DNA from: Rhizobium sp. BK602
GTDB taxonomy: Bacteria; Pseudomonadota; Alphaproteobacteria; Rhizobiales; Rhizobiaceae
Reading direction: 5' to 3'
DNA length: 64,000 bases
Assembly (NCBI RefSeq): GCF_014195095.1
Contig: NZ_JACIBC010000003.1
Coordinates: 1-64,000, forward strand
Every line of letters starts with the position of its first letter. Within the stretch, counting starts at the first letter, position 1. Positions 37,805-46,192 of the stretch are shown here, in pieces. Both the position numbers and the translations under genes were made by a program. The notes under the pieces are model-generated. The model worked only from the letters and a program-made list of their open reading frames with translations. It was not told the origin of the DNA and made no database searches.

Positions 37805-38167
37805 ATGCTTTTTGATTCTCCTTCATCCCATCGCCAGACGGACGTGCTGATCTGCCTCGACAATCCGCAGGTCGCCACGCGTATCGGCTCCGTGCTGTCG
37901 GCGCGCGGCCTGACGGTCGCGGCTCTGCCGGCCTCGGGGATCGATGGCGCATTCGAGCCGAACGGCTATCAGGTTGTGGTGACTTATACCGCGATGATCG
38001 GTCAGGTACGGAGGCGGTTGAAGCTGCCGGTGGTCAATCTCGAGGCTTTCATATTCGAGCGGCCCGATCATTCCTCCGACGGCGGGCCGAAGCAGTTCGA
38101 TGGCGCCGCCTTCGTCAAGCGCGTCCTGGCGGTCATCAGCGATGCCGAAAGGCGTGCGCCGCAATGA
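37805..38167 (+). CDS. Hypothetical protein, possible receiver-like fold
   Basis: This 120-residue protein is not recognised. The pattern of a short strand followed by a helix (DVLICLDNPQVATRIGSVLS, LTVAALPAS, YQVVVTYTAMIGQV) and the closing helix (FVKRVLAVISDAERR) looks like a small Rossmann or degenerate response-receiver fold, but the acidic pocket of true receivers is not evident. The ATG at 37805 follows AGAGGTCGCTGG. Its stop overlaps the start of the DoxX-like gene by 4 bp (ATGA), so the two are co-translated and probably act together. Confidence 0.6.
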   Translation: MLFDSPSSHRQTDVLICLDNPQVATRIGSVLSARGLTVAALPASGIDGAFEPNGYQVVVTYTAMIGQVRRRLKLPVVNLEAFIFERPDHSSDGGPKQFDGAAFVKRVLAVISDAERRAPQ

Positions 38168-38607
38168 TGAGCGCCGGACGTCATCATACGGAACAGCCCG
38201 GAGCGGTTTCCCTTGAGACTGCCGGCGAATTGAGACGTGCCCTGATCTGGCTGATGGAAGCCTCCGCAGCCATGCTGTTTGCGCTCTCGGGCCTGCTGAA
38301 GATGTCGAAGCCGATCGAATATCTCGGCAATCTGGGCATCGGGTCCGTGAACATCCTCCCCGAATGGGCCGTCCGCGCCATCGGTATTCTCGAACTCACG
38401 TCCGCCGGCGCGCTGCTGGTGCCGGCGATGCTCGGCGTGCTTGTCGCCATGGCGCCCGTGGCTGCCACGGCACTCTTGTTGCTTCAGACAGTCGCAGTCA
38501 TCATGACGTCGCTGCATGCCGATGCCAGCCACGCGCTGGCGATCAATATCGTCCTGCTCGGTTGCCTGGTCATGGTGGCATGGCACCGCTTCAAGGCGAT
38601 GCGCTAG
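38164..38607 (+). CDS. DoxX-like small integral membrane protein
   Basis: This 147-residue protein has four predicted membrane helices and the DoxX pattern: LMEASAAMLFALSGLLKM in the first helix, then ILPEWAVRAIGILELTSAGALLVPAMLG and a helix rich in Ala/Leu/Val. DoxX-like proteins are associated with redox or membrane-stress functions, but most are uncharacterised. It is coupled to the 37805 gene by a 4-bp overlap and converges on the sugar-importer ATPase gene with a 12-bp gap. Confidence 0.7.
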   Translation: MMSAGRHHTEQPGAVSLETAGELRRALIWLMEASAAMLFALSGLLKMSKPIEYLGNLGIGSVNILPEWAVRAIGILELTSAGALLVPAMLGVLVAMAPVAATALLLLQTVAVIMTSLHADASHALAINIVLLGCLVMVAWHRFKAMR

Positions 38608-38619
38608 GAACCGGAAGCC

Positions 38620-39684
38620 TTAAAGACGCTGCTGGCTCGCCTTGTCGAAGAAGTGGACATTCGGCGACTTCAGAGACAACTTTACCGTCTGGTTCGGCGT
38701 CAACTCGGCGCGTTCTCGCATGACCCAGGTGAGTTCGCGGCCTTCGAGATCGAGCGCGACATGGGTCTCCGATCCGGTCGGTTCGATGACGGTGACCGTG
38801 GCCGGCACGCCGCCGTCGATGGCAAAGGATAGGTCCTCGGGGCGGATGCCGACGATGACCTCCTTGCCATCAGCCTGGTCCGGTGCCGACAAAAGCTCGA
38901 TCGCGGTGCCGCTTGATAACAGCAGCTTCGGCGTAGATCCGCCCGTCAGCCTGCCTTCGAGGAAATTCATCGCGGGCGATCCAAGGAAGCCCGCCACGAA
39001 GACGTTTCTTGGCCGGTCGTAGAGTTCGAGCGGCGTTCCGATCTGTTCGACCCTGCCGCCCTGCAGCACGACGATCTTGTCGGCCATGGTCATGGCTTCG
39101 ATCTGGTCGTGCGTGACATAGACGATCGTCGTCTTCAGCCGCTGATGCAGCGCCTTGATTTCGGCACGCATCTTGACGCGCAATTTGGCATCGAGATTGG
39201 AGAGCGGCTCGTCGAACAGGAAGACCTTCGGGTCACGCACGATGGCGCGGCCCATGGCGACACGCTGGCGCTGGCCGCCGGAAAGCTGCGCGGGCTTGCG
39301 GCCGAGCAGGGGCTGCAGGCCGAGGATCTGCGCGGCCTCGCCGACCTTCCGATCGATCTCGGGACGCTTCGCGCCGGCAAGCTCCAGCGCAAAGCCCATG
39401 TTCTGCGCCACCGTCATCTGCGGATAGAGCGCATAATTCTGGAAGACCATGGCGATGTCGCGGTCCTTCGGCTGCAGGTTGTTGACCACCCGCCCGCCGA
39501 TCGAGATCTCACCGCCGGTGATCTCCTCCAGGCCCGCGATCATGCGCAGAAGCGTGGACTTGCCGCAGCCGGAAGGCCCGACGAGAATGACGAACTCGCC
39601 GTCCGAGATGTCGACATCGACGCCATGGATGATATCCACCGCCCCGTAGGATTTCTTGACGTTCCTGATGGTCAGTCCCGACAT
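38620..39684 (-). CDS. CUT1 sugar ABC importer ATPase (UgpC/MsmK/MalK type)
   Basis: This 354-residue ATPase has Walker A GPSGCGKS, signature LSGGQRQR, Walker B KVFLFDEPLSNLD and a C-terminal TOBE/OB regulatory domain (VIVGIRPEDLSFAIDGG; TVTVIEPTGSETHVALDLEG). It powers the MalFG-type permeases encoded upstream and may be shared with other sugar importers, as MsmK proteins often are. The ATG at 39684 follows AGGAGA. It is the last gene of the minus-strand importer/glycosidase operon, 23 bp after the glycosidase. Confidence 0.93.
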   Translation of the reverse strand: MSGLTIRNVKKSYGAVDIIHGVDVDISDGEFVILVGPSGCGKSTLLRMIAGLEEITGGEISIGGRVVNNLQPKDRDIAMVFQNYALYPQMTVAQNMGFALELAGAKRPEIDRKVGEAAQILGLQPLLGRKPAQLSGGQRQRVAMGRAIVRDPKVFLFDEPLSNLDAKLRVKMRAEIKALHQRLKTTIVYVTHDQIEAMTMADKIVVLQGGRVEQIGTPLELYDRPRNVFVAGFLGSPAMNFLEGRLTGGSTPKLLLSSGTAIELLSAPDQADGKEVIVGIRPEDLSFAIDGGVPATVTVIEPTGSETHVALDLEGRELTWVMRERAELTPNQTVKLSLKSPNVHFFDKASQQRL

Positions 39685-39707
39685 GCGATCTCTCCTGTAA
39701 GGCTTAT

Positions 39708-41222
39708 TCAGCGCGCCTTGCGGACGCGCAGGGCCTGGTATGGTTTTCCGGGCAGTTCGACGCCGAAGGCGGCGTCCGGTTCGCCGCCGCGCACGATGGC
39801 GCCATGCCGCGTCGGATGCGGGATCGGGGCATCCACCTTCCTTGCGGGGGCGATCGTCATCTCCCAGGTGTCGATGATGTCGACATCGTAATCGGTGCCG
39901 TCCAGGGGCAGGCCGGTCGACCAGACGACGGGCTGGTGCTCGCCGAGATAGATGTAGGTGACATCGCCGTCCTTTGCGCCGGAGACGCGGGTCCAGGGCC
40001 ATTCGCCGGTGGCGGCGAGCGGCTCGAGCCCGTTGACGACATCCTGTTCCAAAAGGTCGCGCAGGAAGCCGATACGCTTCCAGGCCTCGCCGCGCAATTC
40101 GCCGCCCTTGGCCCACCAGATCAGGTCTTCCGGATGCGAATAGGTTTCGCCGTGGCCGGCATAGCCGCCGCGCGTCGCCGTGATCCAGAAGCGATGCACC
40201 AGTTCCTGCGCCGTCAGATTGCCCCAGGACTGGATGATGTTGCCTTCATATTCCGGCTCGTCGTTGACGACGGGCTTGCCATAGGCGTCGCGCCATTCCT
40301 GCGTGCGTTTGACGTCCCAGTTCTGGATGCAGGTATGGGTGACCCAGGGCTTGCGATGATCGAAGTTCATCGTCGGATCGCCGTTATGGATGGACTTCAG
40401 GTGGCCGTAGGGATCGTTCTCTTCCAGAATATGAAAATAGCGATCCCATTGCGCCACCGGCTTGGTGTCGAGCAGAAAGTCGTATTCGTTGGCAAGCGCC
40501 CACCAGACATTGCGATAGGCGGCAAGGCGGGCGGCAAGATAGGCGACATAGCGGAAATCCTGCTCGGCCGACATGTCGGCATAGCCCCAGCGGTCATAGG
40601 GGTGGAACATGATGATGTCGGCCTCGATGCCGAGTTTGCAAAGGGCTGCGACCTGCTGTTCGAAATGGCGGAAGAGGACGGGGTTCGGCCGGTCGAAATC
40701 CTCCTTGCCGTCGGCGCCTTTCTCGAAGCAGGGATAAAGCGGCTCGTTGACGTTATAGGGATAGTCCTTGGGGAAGACGCCCATGCGGATCTTGTTGAAG
40801 CGGGCTTTCTCCAGCGTCGCGAGCGTCTGCGCCTGCATCGCGAGCGGCTGATGCGTCCAGGCATAGCAGGTGGTGCCGAAGGAGAGGAACGGCTTGCCAT
40901 CGGCATAGGCGAAGTGGAACTTGTTGCGCACACGTACGGGGCCATGATTGCCCGCCGAGGGTTTCGTCGCGGTGAAGAAACCGGTCTTGCCGTCGAGCGC
41001 CGGGGTCTTAGAGCGCGTCCGGAAAGACCAATCGCCCTCGTTGTCGGGCATGAAGCGCACGCGGTAGACGCCGTTGCCGTCGTAGAAACCGGGTACGCGG
41101 ATCTCGCGGCTGTTCTGGCTGAAAACGGCATCGAATGCCACGTCGAGATAGGGATTGCCGCCGGACGGGCCATCGAAGGCGGCCTCGAAGACACCCCATT
41201 TTTCGACGCTTGCACTGGACAT
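39708..41222 (-). CDS. DUF5060/apiosidase-like (DUF4038) glycoside hydrolase, cytoplasmic
   Basis: This 504-residue protein has an N-terminal beta-sandwich of the DUF5060 type (residues 5-90), a TIM-barrel catalytic domain of the DUF4038/apiosidase-like family (about 95-410; candidate acid/base Glu246 in WWALANEYDF, candidate nucleophile among Glu322/Glu324/Glu326 in VVNDEPEYEG) and a C-terminal beta domain (DUF5605-like). There is no signal peptide, so it works inside the cell on imported glycosides. GH140 apiosidases, which release apiose from rhamnogalacturonan II, belong to this superfamily. The gene lies between a sugar importer's permease and ATPase genes and next to an apiose catabolic cluster, so it probably frees apiose from imported apiosides. 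Start: ATG 41222 after GAGGAGAA. Confidence 0.82.
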   Translation of the reverse strand: MSSASVEKWGVFEAAFDGPSGGNPYLDVAFDAVFSQNSREIRVPGFYDGNGVYRVRFMPDNEGDWSFRTRSKTPALDGKTGFFTATKPSAGNHGPVRVRNKFHFAYADGKPFLSFGTTCYAWTHQPLAMQAQTLATLEKARFNKIRMGVFPKDYPYNVNEPLYPCFEKGADGKEDFDRPNPVLFRHFEQQVAALCKLGIEADIIMFHPYDRWGYADMSAEQDFRYVAYLAARLAAYRNVWWALANEYDFLLDTKPVAQWDRYFHILEENDPYGHLKSIHNGDPTMNFDHRKPWVTHTCIQNWDVKRTQEWRDAYGKPVVNDEPEYEGNIIQSWGNLTAQELVHRFWITATRGGYAGHGETYSHPEDLIWWAKGGELRGEAWKRIGFLRDLLEQDVVNGLEPLAATGEWPWTRVSGAKDGDVTYIYLGEHQPVVWSTGLPLDGTDYDVDIIDTWEMTIAPARKVDAPIPHPTRHGAIVRGGEPDAAFGVELPGKPYQALRVRKAR

Positions 41223-41260
41223 GATGTTCTCCTCGAAAGACTTGCGGACTGGATGGCGGA

Positions 41261-42148
41261 TCAGCCCTTGACGGCGCCGGAGGTGAGGCCGGAGACGAAG
41301 TAGCGCTGAAAGATGAGATAGACGAGCGTTGCCGGCAGCACGGTCATGACGATCGCGGCGTTGAGCTGCCCGTAATCGTTGGAAAACTGCCCCTGGAAGG
41401 ACATCAGCCCGAGCGGCAGCGTCCACATGTGCTGGTCCTGCAGCAGCACCAGCGCCATCGCGAATTCGTTCCAGGTCGAGACGAAGTCGAGGATCAGCAG
41501 GGCGGCGAGCACCGGCAGGCAGACCGGCAGGAAGATGCGGCGGAAGATGGTGAAATGGCTGGCGCCGTCGATGAGCGCCGCCTCGGAGAGTTCTTTCGGA
41601 ATGCCCTTGAAGAAGCCATGCAGGATGAAGACCTGATAGGGCACGCCAAAGGCGATATAGGGCAGGATCACGCCGGGATAGGTGTCGATGAGCCCCAGTG
41701 AATTGACCAGCGTGAACAGCGGCGCCAGCATGACCTGGAAGGGGATCATCGTTCCGAAGACGACGAGCAGCAGCAGGGCCTTGCCGCTCTTCAGCGGAAT
41801 CTTGGCGAGTGCATAAGCGGCCATGGCCGACAGGATGAGCCCGAGCGGCACCTTGATCACGGTGATGATGGCGCTGTTGAAGAAGGCGTTGGCGAAATCG
41901 CCGCGGCCCCAGGCGCTGGAATAGTTCCCGAATGCCGGATCGAGGGGTGGCATGAAGGCTCCCGTCGTCGTGACGTCGGCTTGCGTTTTCAGCGAGGTGA
42001 AGACGATGAAGACGAAGGGGGCGAGCCAGATCAGCGCGACGGTGAGCAGCGCCAGCCAGAGTGCGATCAGGATCGGATCGCGCCGACGCTTTGCCGGGGC
42101 GGTGGTCTCGAAGCCGTCAGAGATGGATGGGGCCGATGTTGCCGTCAT
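41261..42148 (-). CDS. CUT1 sugar ABC importer permease (MalG-like)
   Basis: This 295-residue permease has six membrane helices and the CUT1 EAA loop ELSEAALIDGASHFTIFRRIFLPVCLP, which docks the ATPase. The N-terminal helix (PILIALWLALLTVALIWLAPFVFIV) and the short C-terminal FVSGLTSGAVKG tail are standard for MalG. It overlaps the MalF-like gene by 4 bp, so the two are made in equal amounts, and is followed by the apiosidase-like gene. Substrate, by context: an apiose-containing glycoside. Confidence 0.92.
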   Translation of the reverse strand: MTATSAPSISDGFETTAPAKRRRDPILIALWLALLTVALIWLAPFVFIVFTSLKTQADVTTTGAFMPPLDPAFGNYSSAWGRGDFANAFFNSAIITVIKVPLGLILSAMAAYALAKIPLKSGKALLLLVVFGTMIPFQVMLAPLFTLVNSLGLIDTYPGVILPYIAFGVPYQVFILHGFFKGIPKELSEAALIDGASHFTIFRRIFLPVCLPVLAALLILDFVSTWNEFAMALVLLQDQHMWTLPLGLMSFQGQFSNDYGQLNAAIVMTVLPATLVYLIFQRYFVSGLTSGAVKG

Positions 42149-43044
42149 TGTTCGGCTTCCTCATGCTTTTGCGTCCACCGCAGATAGGGGATGACGATGG
42201 CGATGGTGATCAGCAGCAGCACGACCGAGATTGCCGCGCCACGGCCGAAATCGAAGATCTGCATCGCCTGGGTGAAGGCCCAGAGCGCCAGCATCTGTGT
42301 CGATTGCGCCGGCCCGCCGCCGGTCAGGCCGTAAACGATGTCGAAGGCTTTGAGCGACGAAATGATCGACAGCACCAGCACGATGGTGATCGTCGTGCGC
42401 AGTGCCGGGAAGGTGACGTGCTTGAAGATGGCCCAGCGCCCGGCGCCGTCGATGCGTGCGGCCTCGACCAGCGACTGCGAGACGCCCTGCAGACCGGCGA
42501 GGAACAGCACCATGGAAAAGCCGACCGACTGCCAGAGATAGGCGACGAAGACGGAATAAAGTGCGACGGTCTTGTTGCCGAGCCAGTCCTGGATCCAGCC
42601 CTGCAGCCCCATCGACGTCAGGATTTCGGTAAAGAGGCCGAAGAAGGGATCGTACATCCACTTCCACATGGTGGCGACCGCGATCGGGGCGATGATGACG
42701 GGAAGATAGAAGATCGCGCGGAAGGTGTTGCGGGCAAAGAGCTTCTGGTTGAGGCTCAGCGCCAGCAGCAGTCCCACCATGGGCGGGAAGATCACGCACA
42801 TGATCGTCCAGATCACCGTATTCTTGAAGGCGACCCAGAAGACCGGGTCCTGCGTGAAGATATATCGATAGTTCGCCAGGCCGACGAAGGGGCGCTGCGG
42901 ATCCAGCCCGTTCCATTTCTGGAAACTGAGCACGAGGACGTTCAGCATCGGGTAGAGCGCGAAAATCGCGTAGATCAGCATGGCCGGGGCGAGCAGCACC
43001 AGCGCCTGCACGCGAGGATCATGTATTCGATTTCGGAATGACAT
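42145..43044 (-). CDS. CUT1 sugar ABC importer permease (MalF-like)
   Basis: This 299-residue permease has six helices and the MalF EAA loop SLVEAARIDGAGRWAIFKHVTFP; the early LAPAMLIYAIFALYPMLNVLVLSF helix and YRYIFTQDPVFWVAFKNTVIW loop are typical of CUT1 systems. The ATG at 43044 follows GGGAG. It comes after the binding-protein gene with a 94-bp gap that carries a strong hairpin, and overlaps the MalG-like gene by 4 bp. No large periplasmic P2 loop, as usual outside enteric MalF. Confidence 0.92.
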   Translation of the reverse strand: MSFRNRIHDPRVQALVLLAPAMLIYAIFALYPMLNVLVLSFQKWNGLDPQRPFVGLANYRYIFTQDPVFWVAFKNTVIWTIMCVIFPPMVGLLLALSLNQKLFARNTFRAIFYLPVIIAPIAVATMWKWMYDPFFGLFTEILTSMGLQGWIQDWLGNKTVALYSVFVAYLWQSVGFSMVLFLAGLQGVSQSLVEAARIDGAGRWAIFKHVTFPALRTTITIVLVLSIISSLKAFDIVYGLTGGGPAQSTQMLALWAFTQAMQIFDFGRGAAISVVLLLITIAIVIPYLRWTQKHEEAEQ

Positions 43045-43091
43045 TCTGATTGCTCCCGGCGGCGGCTGACGCGTGGGCATTGAAGTGGGCG

Positions 43092-43128
43092 GAGCCGCGG
43101 GCGCGATCGATGTTCAGGCCCGCGGCTC
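43092..43128 (-). terminator. 11-bp hairpin after binding-protein gene
   Basis: GAGCCGCGGGC (43092-43102) and GCCCGCGGCTC (43118-43128) form a perfect 11-bp GC-rich stem with a 15-base loop, beginning 11 bases after the binding-protein stop. No T-run follows in the direction of transcription. Such hairpins stabilise the binding-protein mRNA end and lower permease expression. Confidence 0.7.
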
Positions 43129-43138
43129 GCCGGACTTG

Positions 43139-44392
43139 TCAGGTACGGCCAGCGATGAAGGTCTGCAGCTGCTTTACCGCATCGGCCGGCTGGCTGTTGC
43201 CGGCTGCGACATCGTTGATCACCCGGAAGTATTCGGTGGTGACATCGAGCGGGAAGGCCTGGTCGCCGTTCATGTAGACCTTGCTGTAGGTCTTGAAGAT
43301 ATCCAGCCATTTCGCCTCGAGCGGCTTCTGGTTGGTATACTGGACGTTCTTGTTGACCGAGATCGAGCTGATCTGCCCGACGAGATCCTGCTGCACCTTG
43401 GTCGACAGGAAATAGTCGAGGAACTTGGCGGCGAGGTCGGGATTCTTGCTCTTGGTGCTGACGTAATTGTATTCGGCAAAACCATAGAGCCGGTTCGTAT
43501 TCGTCGGGAACGGTACGATGCCGTAATCGTCGAGATTGACCCCGCTGCCGCTCAGCTGGTTCACGAGCCAGTCGCCTTCCAGCATCATCGCTGCCCGTCC
43601 GGCGACGAACAGCGTATAGGACTGCTGGTTGCTGATCCCCATGAAGGGCTGCAGCGTATAGTCCTTCGTCCATTTGGCGAACTCGGTGAAAGCGTCGGTC
43701 GCACAGGCTTCCTTGGTCCAGTCGAGCTTCATGGCCATCAGCGCATCATGCTTGTCGGCGCCGCACTTGGTTTCCAGGAGCACGTCCATCAGGCGCATCA
43801 CATGCCAGTTGACCGAGCCGCCGAAGGTGAAGGCCGGAATGCCGGCGGTCTTGAGCTTGTCGGCCGCAGCCAGCAGCTCCTCATAGGTCTTCGGCTCGCC
43901 GGTGATACCAGCCTTCTGGAAGAGCTTCTTGTTGTAATAGATCGCTTCACCCTTGAAGGTGAAGGGTACACCGTGCTTGCCGCCCGGATAGAGATCGGCG
44001 AAGGCCGCGGCCGAGGGCAGCAGTTCGTCGTTCCACTTGTACTGTGTGTAATATTTGTCCAGCGGCAGCGACATGCCGGCCTTCACATATTCGCCGCCAA
44101 GGCCGAGGCCGGCCCAGCTGAAATAGATATCCGGACCCTTGCTGGAACCGGCCGCCACGCGAAGGGCGGTCTTGTGCTCATCGACGCCGCGCTGGACGAT
44201 TTCGACATGCGTGCCGGGATTGGCGGCCTCGAAATCCGTCGCGATCTTCTTGAGGGCGGCGTTGGCGCCGCCATTGTCGAAATTCAGCGTCCAGAGCGTC
44301 AGATCCTCGGCGGCGGCATTGGTTGCCGTCAAGGCCGCCGCGGCAATCGCGATCGCGCCGAAATGCTTCGCAAATTTATGGGTGATACGCAT
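43139..44392 (-). CDS. CUT1 sugar ABC importer solute-binding protein (MalE-like)
   Basis: This 417-residue family-1 periplasmic sugar-binding protein has a Sec signal ending in TNAAAED. Family features are LTLWTLNFDNGGANAALKKI, VAAGSSKGPDIYFSWAGLGLGGEY, FTFKGEAIYYNKKLFQKAGI and MMLEGDWLVNQL. The ATG at 44392 has GGAGGA upstream; an earlier in-frame start at 44446 would read through the promoter. One copy of the TGGTATGATGAG box lies 63-75 bp before the start, so the importer is probably under the same regulator as the apionate genes. The ligand is inferred to be an apioside or another apiose-bearing oligosaccharide. Confidence 0.9.
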   Translation of the reverse strand: MRITHKFAKHFGAIAIAAAALTATNAAAEDLTLWTLNFDNGGANAALKKIATDFEAANPGTHVEIVQRGVDEHKTALRVAAGSSKGPDIYFSWAGLGLGGEYVKAGMSLPLDKYYTQYKWNDELLPSAAAFADLYPGGKHGVPFTFKGEAIYYNKKLFQKAGITGEPKTYEELLAAADKLKTAGIPAFTFGGSVNWHVMRLMDVLLETKCGADKHDALMAMKLDWTKEACATDAFTEFAKWTKDYTLQPFMGISNQQSYTLFVAGRAAMMLEGDWLVNQLSGSGVNLDDYGIVPFPTNTNRLYGFAEYNYVSTKSKNPDLAAKFLDYFLSTKVQQDLVGQISSISVNKNVQYTNQKPLEAKWLDIFKTYSKVYMNGDQAFPLDVTTEYFRVINDVAAGNSQPADAVKQLQTFIAGRT

Positions 44393-44454
44393 GCCGGTCC
44401 TCCTCCAGAACATTGCTGAAGGCGGTTTTGGCAAATCACTCGTCACATGTCAAC

Positions 44455-44467
44455 TGGTATGATGAGC
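44455..44467. promoter_or_regulatory. Shared TGGTATnATGAG box, copy upstream of sugar importer
   Basis: TGGTATGATGAGC lies in the 84-bp gap between dhaL and the MalE-like gene. It matches the copies before apnO (54336) and before the RLP gene (57046) over 11 of 12 fixed positions or better. Read on the coding strand it is CTCATCATACCA, followed by GTTGAC. It is most likely an operator of the FadR-type GntR regulator at 57.2 kb. Confidence 0.7.
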
Positions 44468-44476
44468 TTATCAGCA

Positions 44477-45118
44477 TTAGGGTGAGAAGAGGGTATGCAG
44501 GCACGAAATGACGACGACCGCGGAGGCGGCACCCGGATCGACATGACCGAGCGCGCGTTCGCCGAGCCGCGAGGATCGCCCCTTTGCGGCGATCATATCC
44601 TTGGTCGCTTCCATTCCGGCTTCGGCCGCTTTCAAAGCCTCGGCGAGGCATGCCGCAAGCGGCAGGCCCTGTTGTCTGGCGGCCTCGCAGGCTTTTGCCG
44701 CCGGTGCCCAGGCGTCGACCATCGTCTTTTCCCCGATCTCCGCCTTGCCACGATCCTGGATGCCTCTGGCGAGTGCCGCAACCACGCTCACCATGTCGTC
44801 TTCGCTCAGTGACACCTTGCCCTTGACGGCGGCGCCAGCCCGCATGAAGGCGGTGGCGTAGAGCGGGCCGGAAGAGGCGCCGACCGCGTTCAGGAAAGCC
44901 TTGGCGGCGGTATTGAAGACCAGCGTGGGGTCGGCAGTTGCCGGGTCCAGTTCAGAGACGGCTTTGGCGGCGGCCGAAAAACCGAGTTCCATGGCGATCC
45001 CGTGATCGGCATCGCCGATCACGCCGTCGAGTTCGCACAGCCGCTCCTTTTCGCGCGCCGTCGTCTCGGCGATCAGCGTGAAGAGCGATATCAGATCCTT
45101 GACGGTGATATCGGTCAT
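44477..45118 (-). CDS. dhaL: Dihydroxyacetone-kinase-type subunit L (ATP-binding)
   Basis: This 213-residue DhaL-family protein is an all-helical barrel that binds ADP/ATP through the Mg-chelating cluster in DGVIGDADHG; GASSGPLYATAF and the C-terminal GHVDPGAASAVVVI are further family blocks. With DhaK it phosphorylates dihydroxyacetone or related ketoses (tetruloses in some rhizobia and actinobacteria). No DhaM (PTS donor) gene is nearby, so the pair may use ATP directly. It overlaps dhaK by 4 bp. In an apiose locus a tetrulose such as L-erythrulose, or an intermediate of similar size, is a reasonable substrate. Confidence 0.88.
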   Translation of the reverse strand: MTDITVKDLISLFTLIAETTAREKERLCELDGVIGDADHGIAMELGFSAAAKAVSELDPATADPTLVFNTAAKAFLNAVGASSGPLYATAFMRAGAAVKGKVSLSEDDMVSVVAALARGIQDRGKAEIGEKTMVDAWAPAAKACEAARQQGLPLAACLAEALKAAEAGMEATKDMIAAKGRSSRLGERALGHVDPGAASAVVVISCLHTLFSP

Positions 45119-46134
45119 TTGCCGGCCTCACCGGAGCGGAACATGGCGCAATCGCAGGGGTGATCGATGAGGCGTTGCAGCTCGTCGTCCAGATGCATCA
45201 GCGTGATCGAGGCGCCGGCCATTTCCAGCGACGTGCAGTAATTGCCGACCAGCGACAGGTGGATTTCGATACCGGCCTGCTCGAGGACCATCTTGACCTT
45301 GCGCATGATGATGTAGAGTTCCATCAGCGGCGTCGAGCCGAGCGAATTGACCAGCACGGCCACCCGGTCGCCGCGCTTGGGTTTCATCTCGCCGAGAATG
45401 CGGTCGAGAAGCTCGGTCGTCACCTCGTCGGCCGATTTCAGCGGACCACGGGCGACGCCCGGCTCGCCGTGAATGCCCATGCCGATCTCCATCTCGTCCT
45501 CGCCGAGCTGAAAGTTCGGCTTGAGGGTCTGCGGCAGCGAGCAGGGAGAGAGCGCCACGCCCATCGTGTAGGTGCGGTCGTTGGCCCGCCGCGCGACGCG
45601 CTCCACCTCGTCGAAGCCGTACATCAGATCGCAGGCCGCACCCGCCACCTTGAAGACGAAGACATTGCCGGCCACGCCGCGCCGGCGGTCGCGCTGGTCG
45701 ACGGGCGCGGAGGCGACGTCGTCGGTCGTCAACACCGTGCGCACCTCGATATCGTCCATGGCAAGCATCTCGGCCGCCATGTCGAAATTCATGACGTCGC
45801 CGGCATAATTGCCATACATGAACATGACGCCGGCGCCATTGTCGACGGCCTTGGCGCATTCGATGATCGGATCCGGCGGCGGCGACGCGAAGACGTTGCC
45901 GATGGCGGCCGCATCGGCAAGCCCCTTGCCGACGAAGCCGAGAAAGCTCGGCTCATGCCCCGAGCCACCGCCGATGACCAGGCCGACCTTGCCGGGCCGA
46001 GGCCCACGCTTGGCAATGATCGAGCGCGGCGATCCCTCAAGGGCGCGAAGGTGATGGGGGTGGGCAGCCAGAATGCCCGCCAGCATTTCGTCCACGGCGG
46101 CCGCGCCGTCATTGATAAGCTTCTTCGTCTTCAC
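45115..46134 (-). CDS. dhaK: Dihydroxyacetone-kinase-type subunit K (substrate-binding)
   Basis: This 339-residue DhaK-family protein has GGGSGHEPSFLGFVGKGLAD near the N-terminus, the middle region with MYGNYAGDVMNFDMAAEM, and the His of GMGIHGEPGV, which forms a covalent hemiaminal with the ketose. The start is a GTG at 46134 preceded by GGGAGGA. It is followed by dhaL (4-bp overlap) and preceded by the lactonase gene (58-bp gap). The family includes kinases for dihydroxyacetone, L-erythrulose and D-erythrulose; the sequence alone does not settle which. Confidence 0.9.
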   Translation of the reverse strand: MKTKKLINDGAAAVDEMLAGILAAHPHHLRALEGSPRSIIAKRGPRPGKVGLVIGGGSGHEPSFLGFVGKGLADAAAIGNVFASPPPDPIIECAKAVDNGAGVMFMYGNYAGDVMNFDMAAEMLAMDDIEVRTVLTTDDVASAPVDQRDRRRGVAGNVFVFKVAGAACDLMYGFDEVERVARRANDRTYTMGVALSPCSLPQTLKPNFQLGEDEMEIGMGIHGEPGVARGPLKSADEVTTELLDRILGEMKPKRGDRVAVLVNSLGSTPLMELYIIMRKVKMVLEQAGIEIHLSLVGNYCTSLEMAGASITLMHLDDELQRLIDHPCDCAMFRSGEAGK

Positions 46135-46192
46135 GCCAATCCTCCCGATCGCTGCGATTCAGAAGACTAAGATGCGCGTTCGCGAGCTTAGG

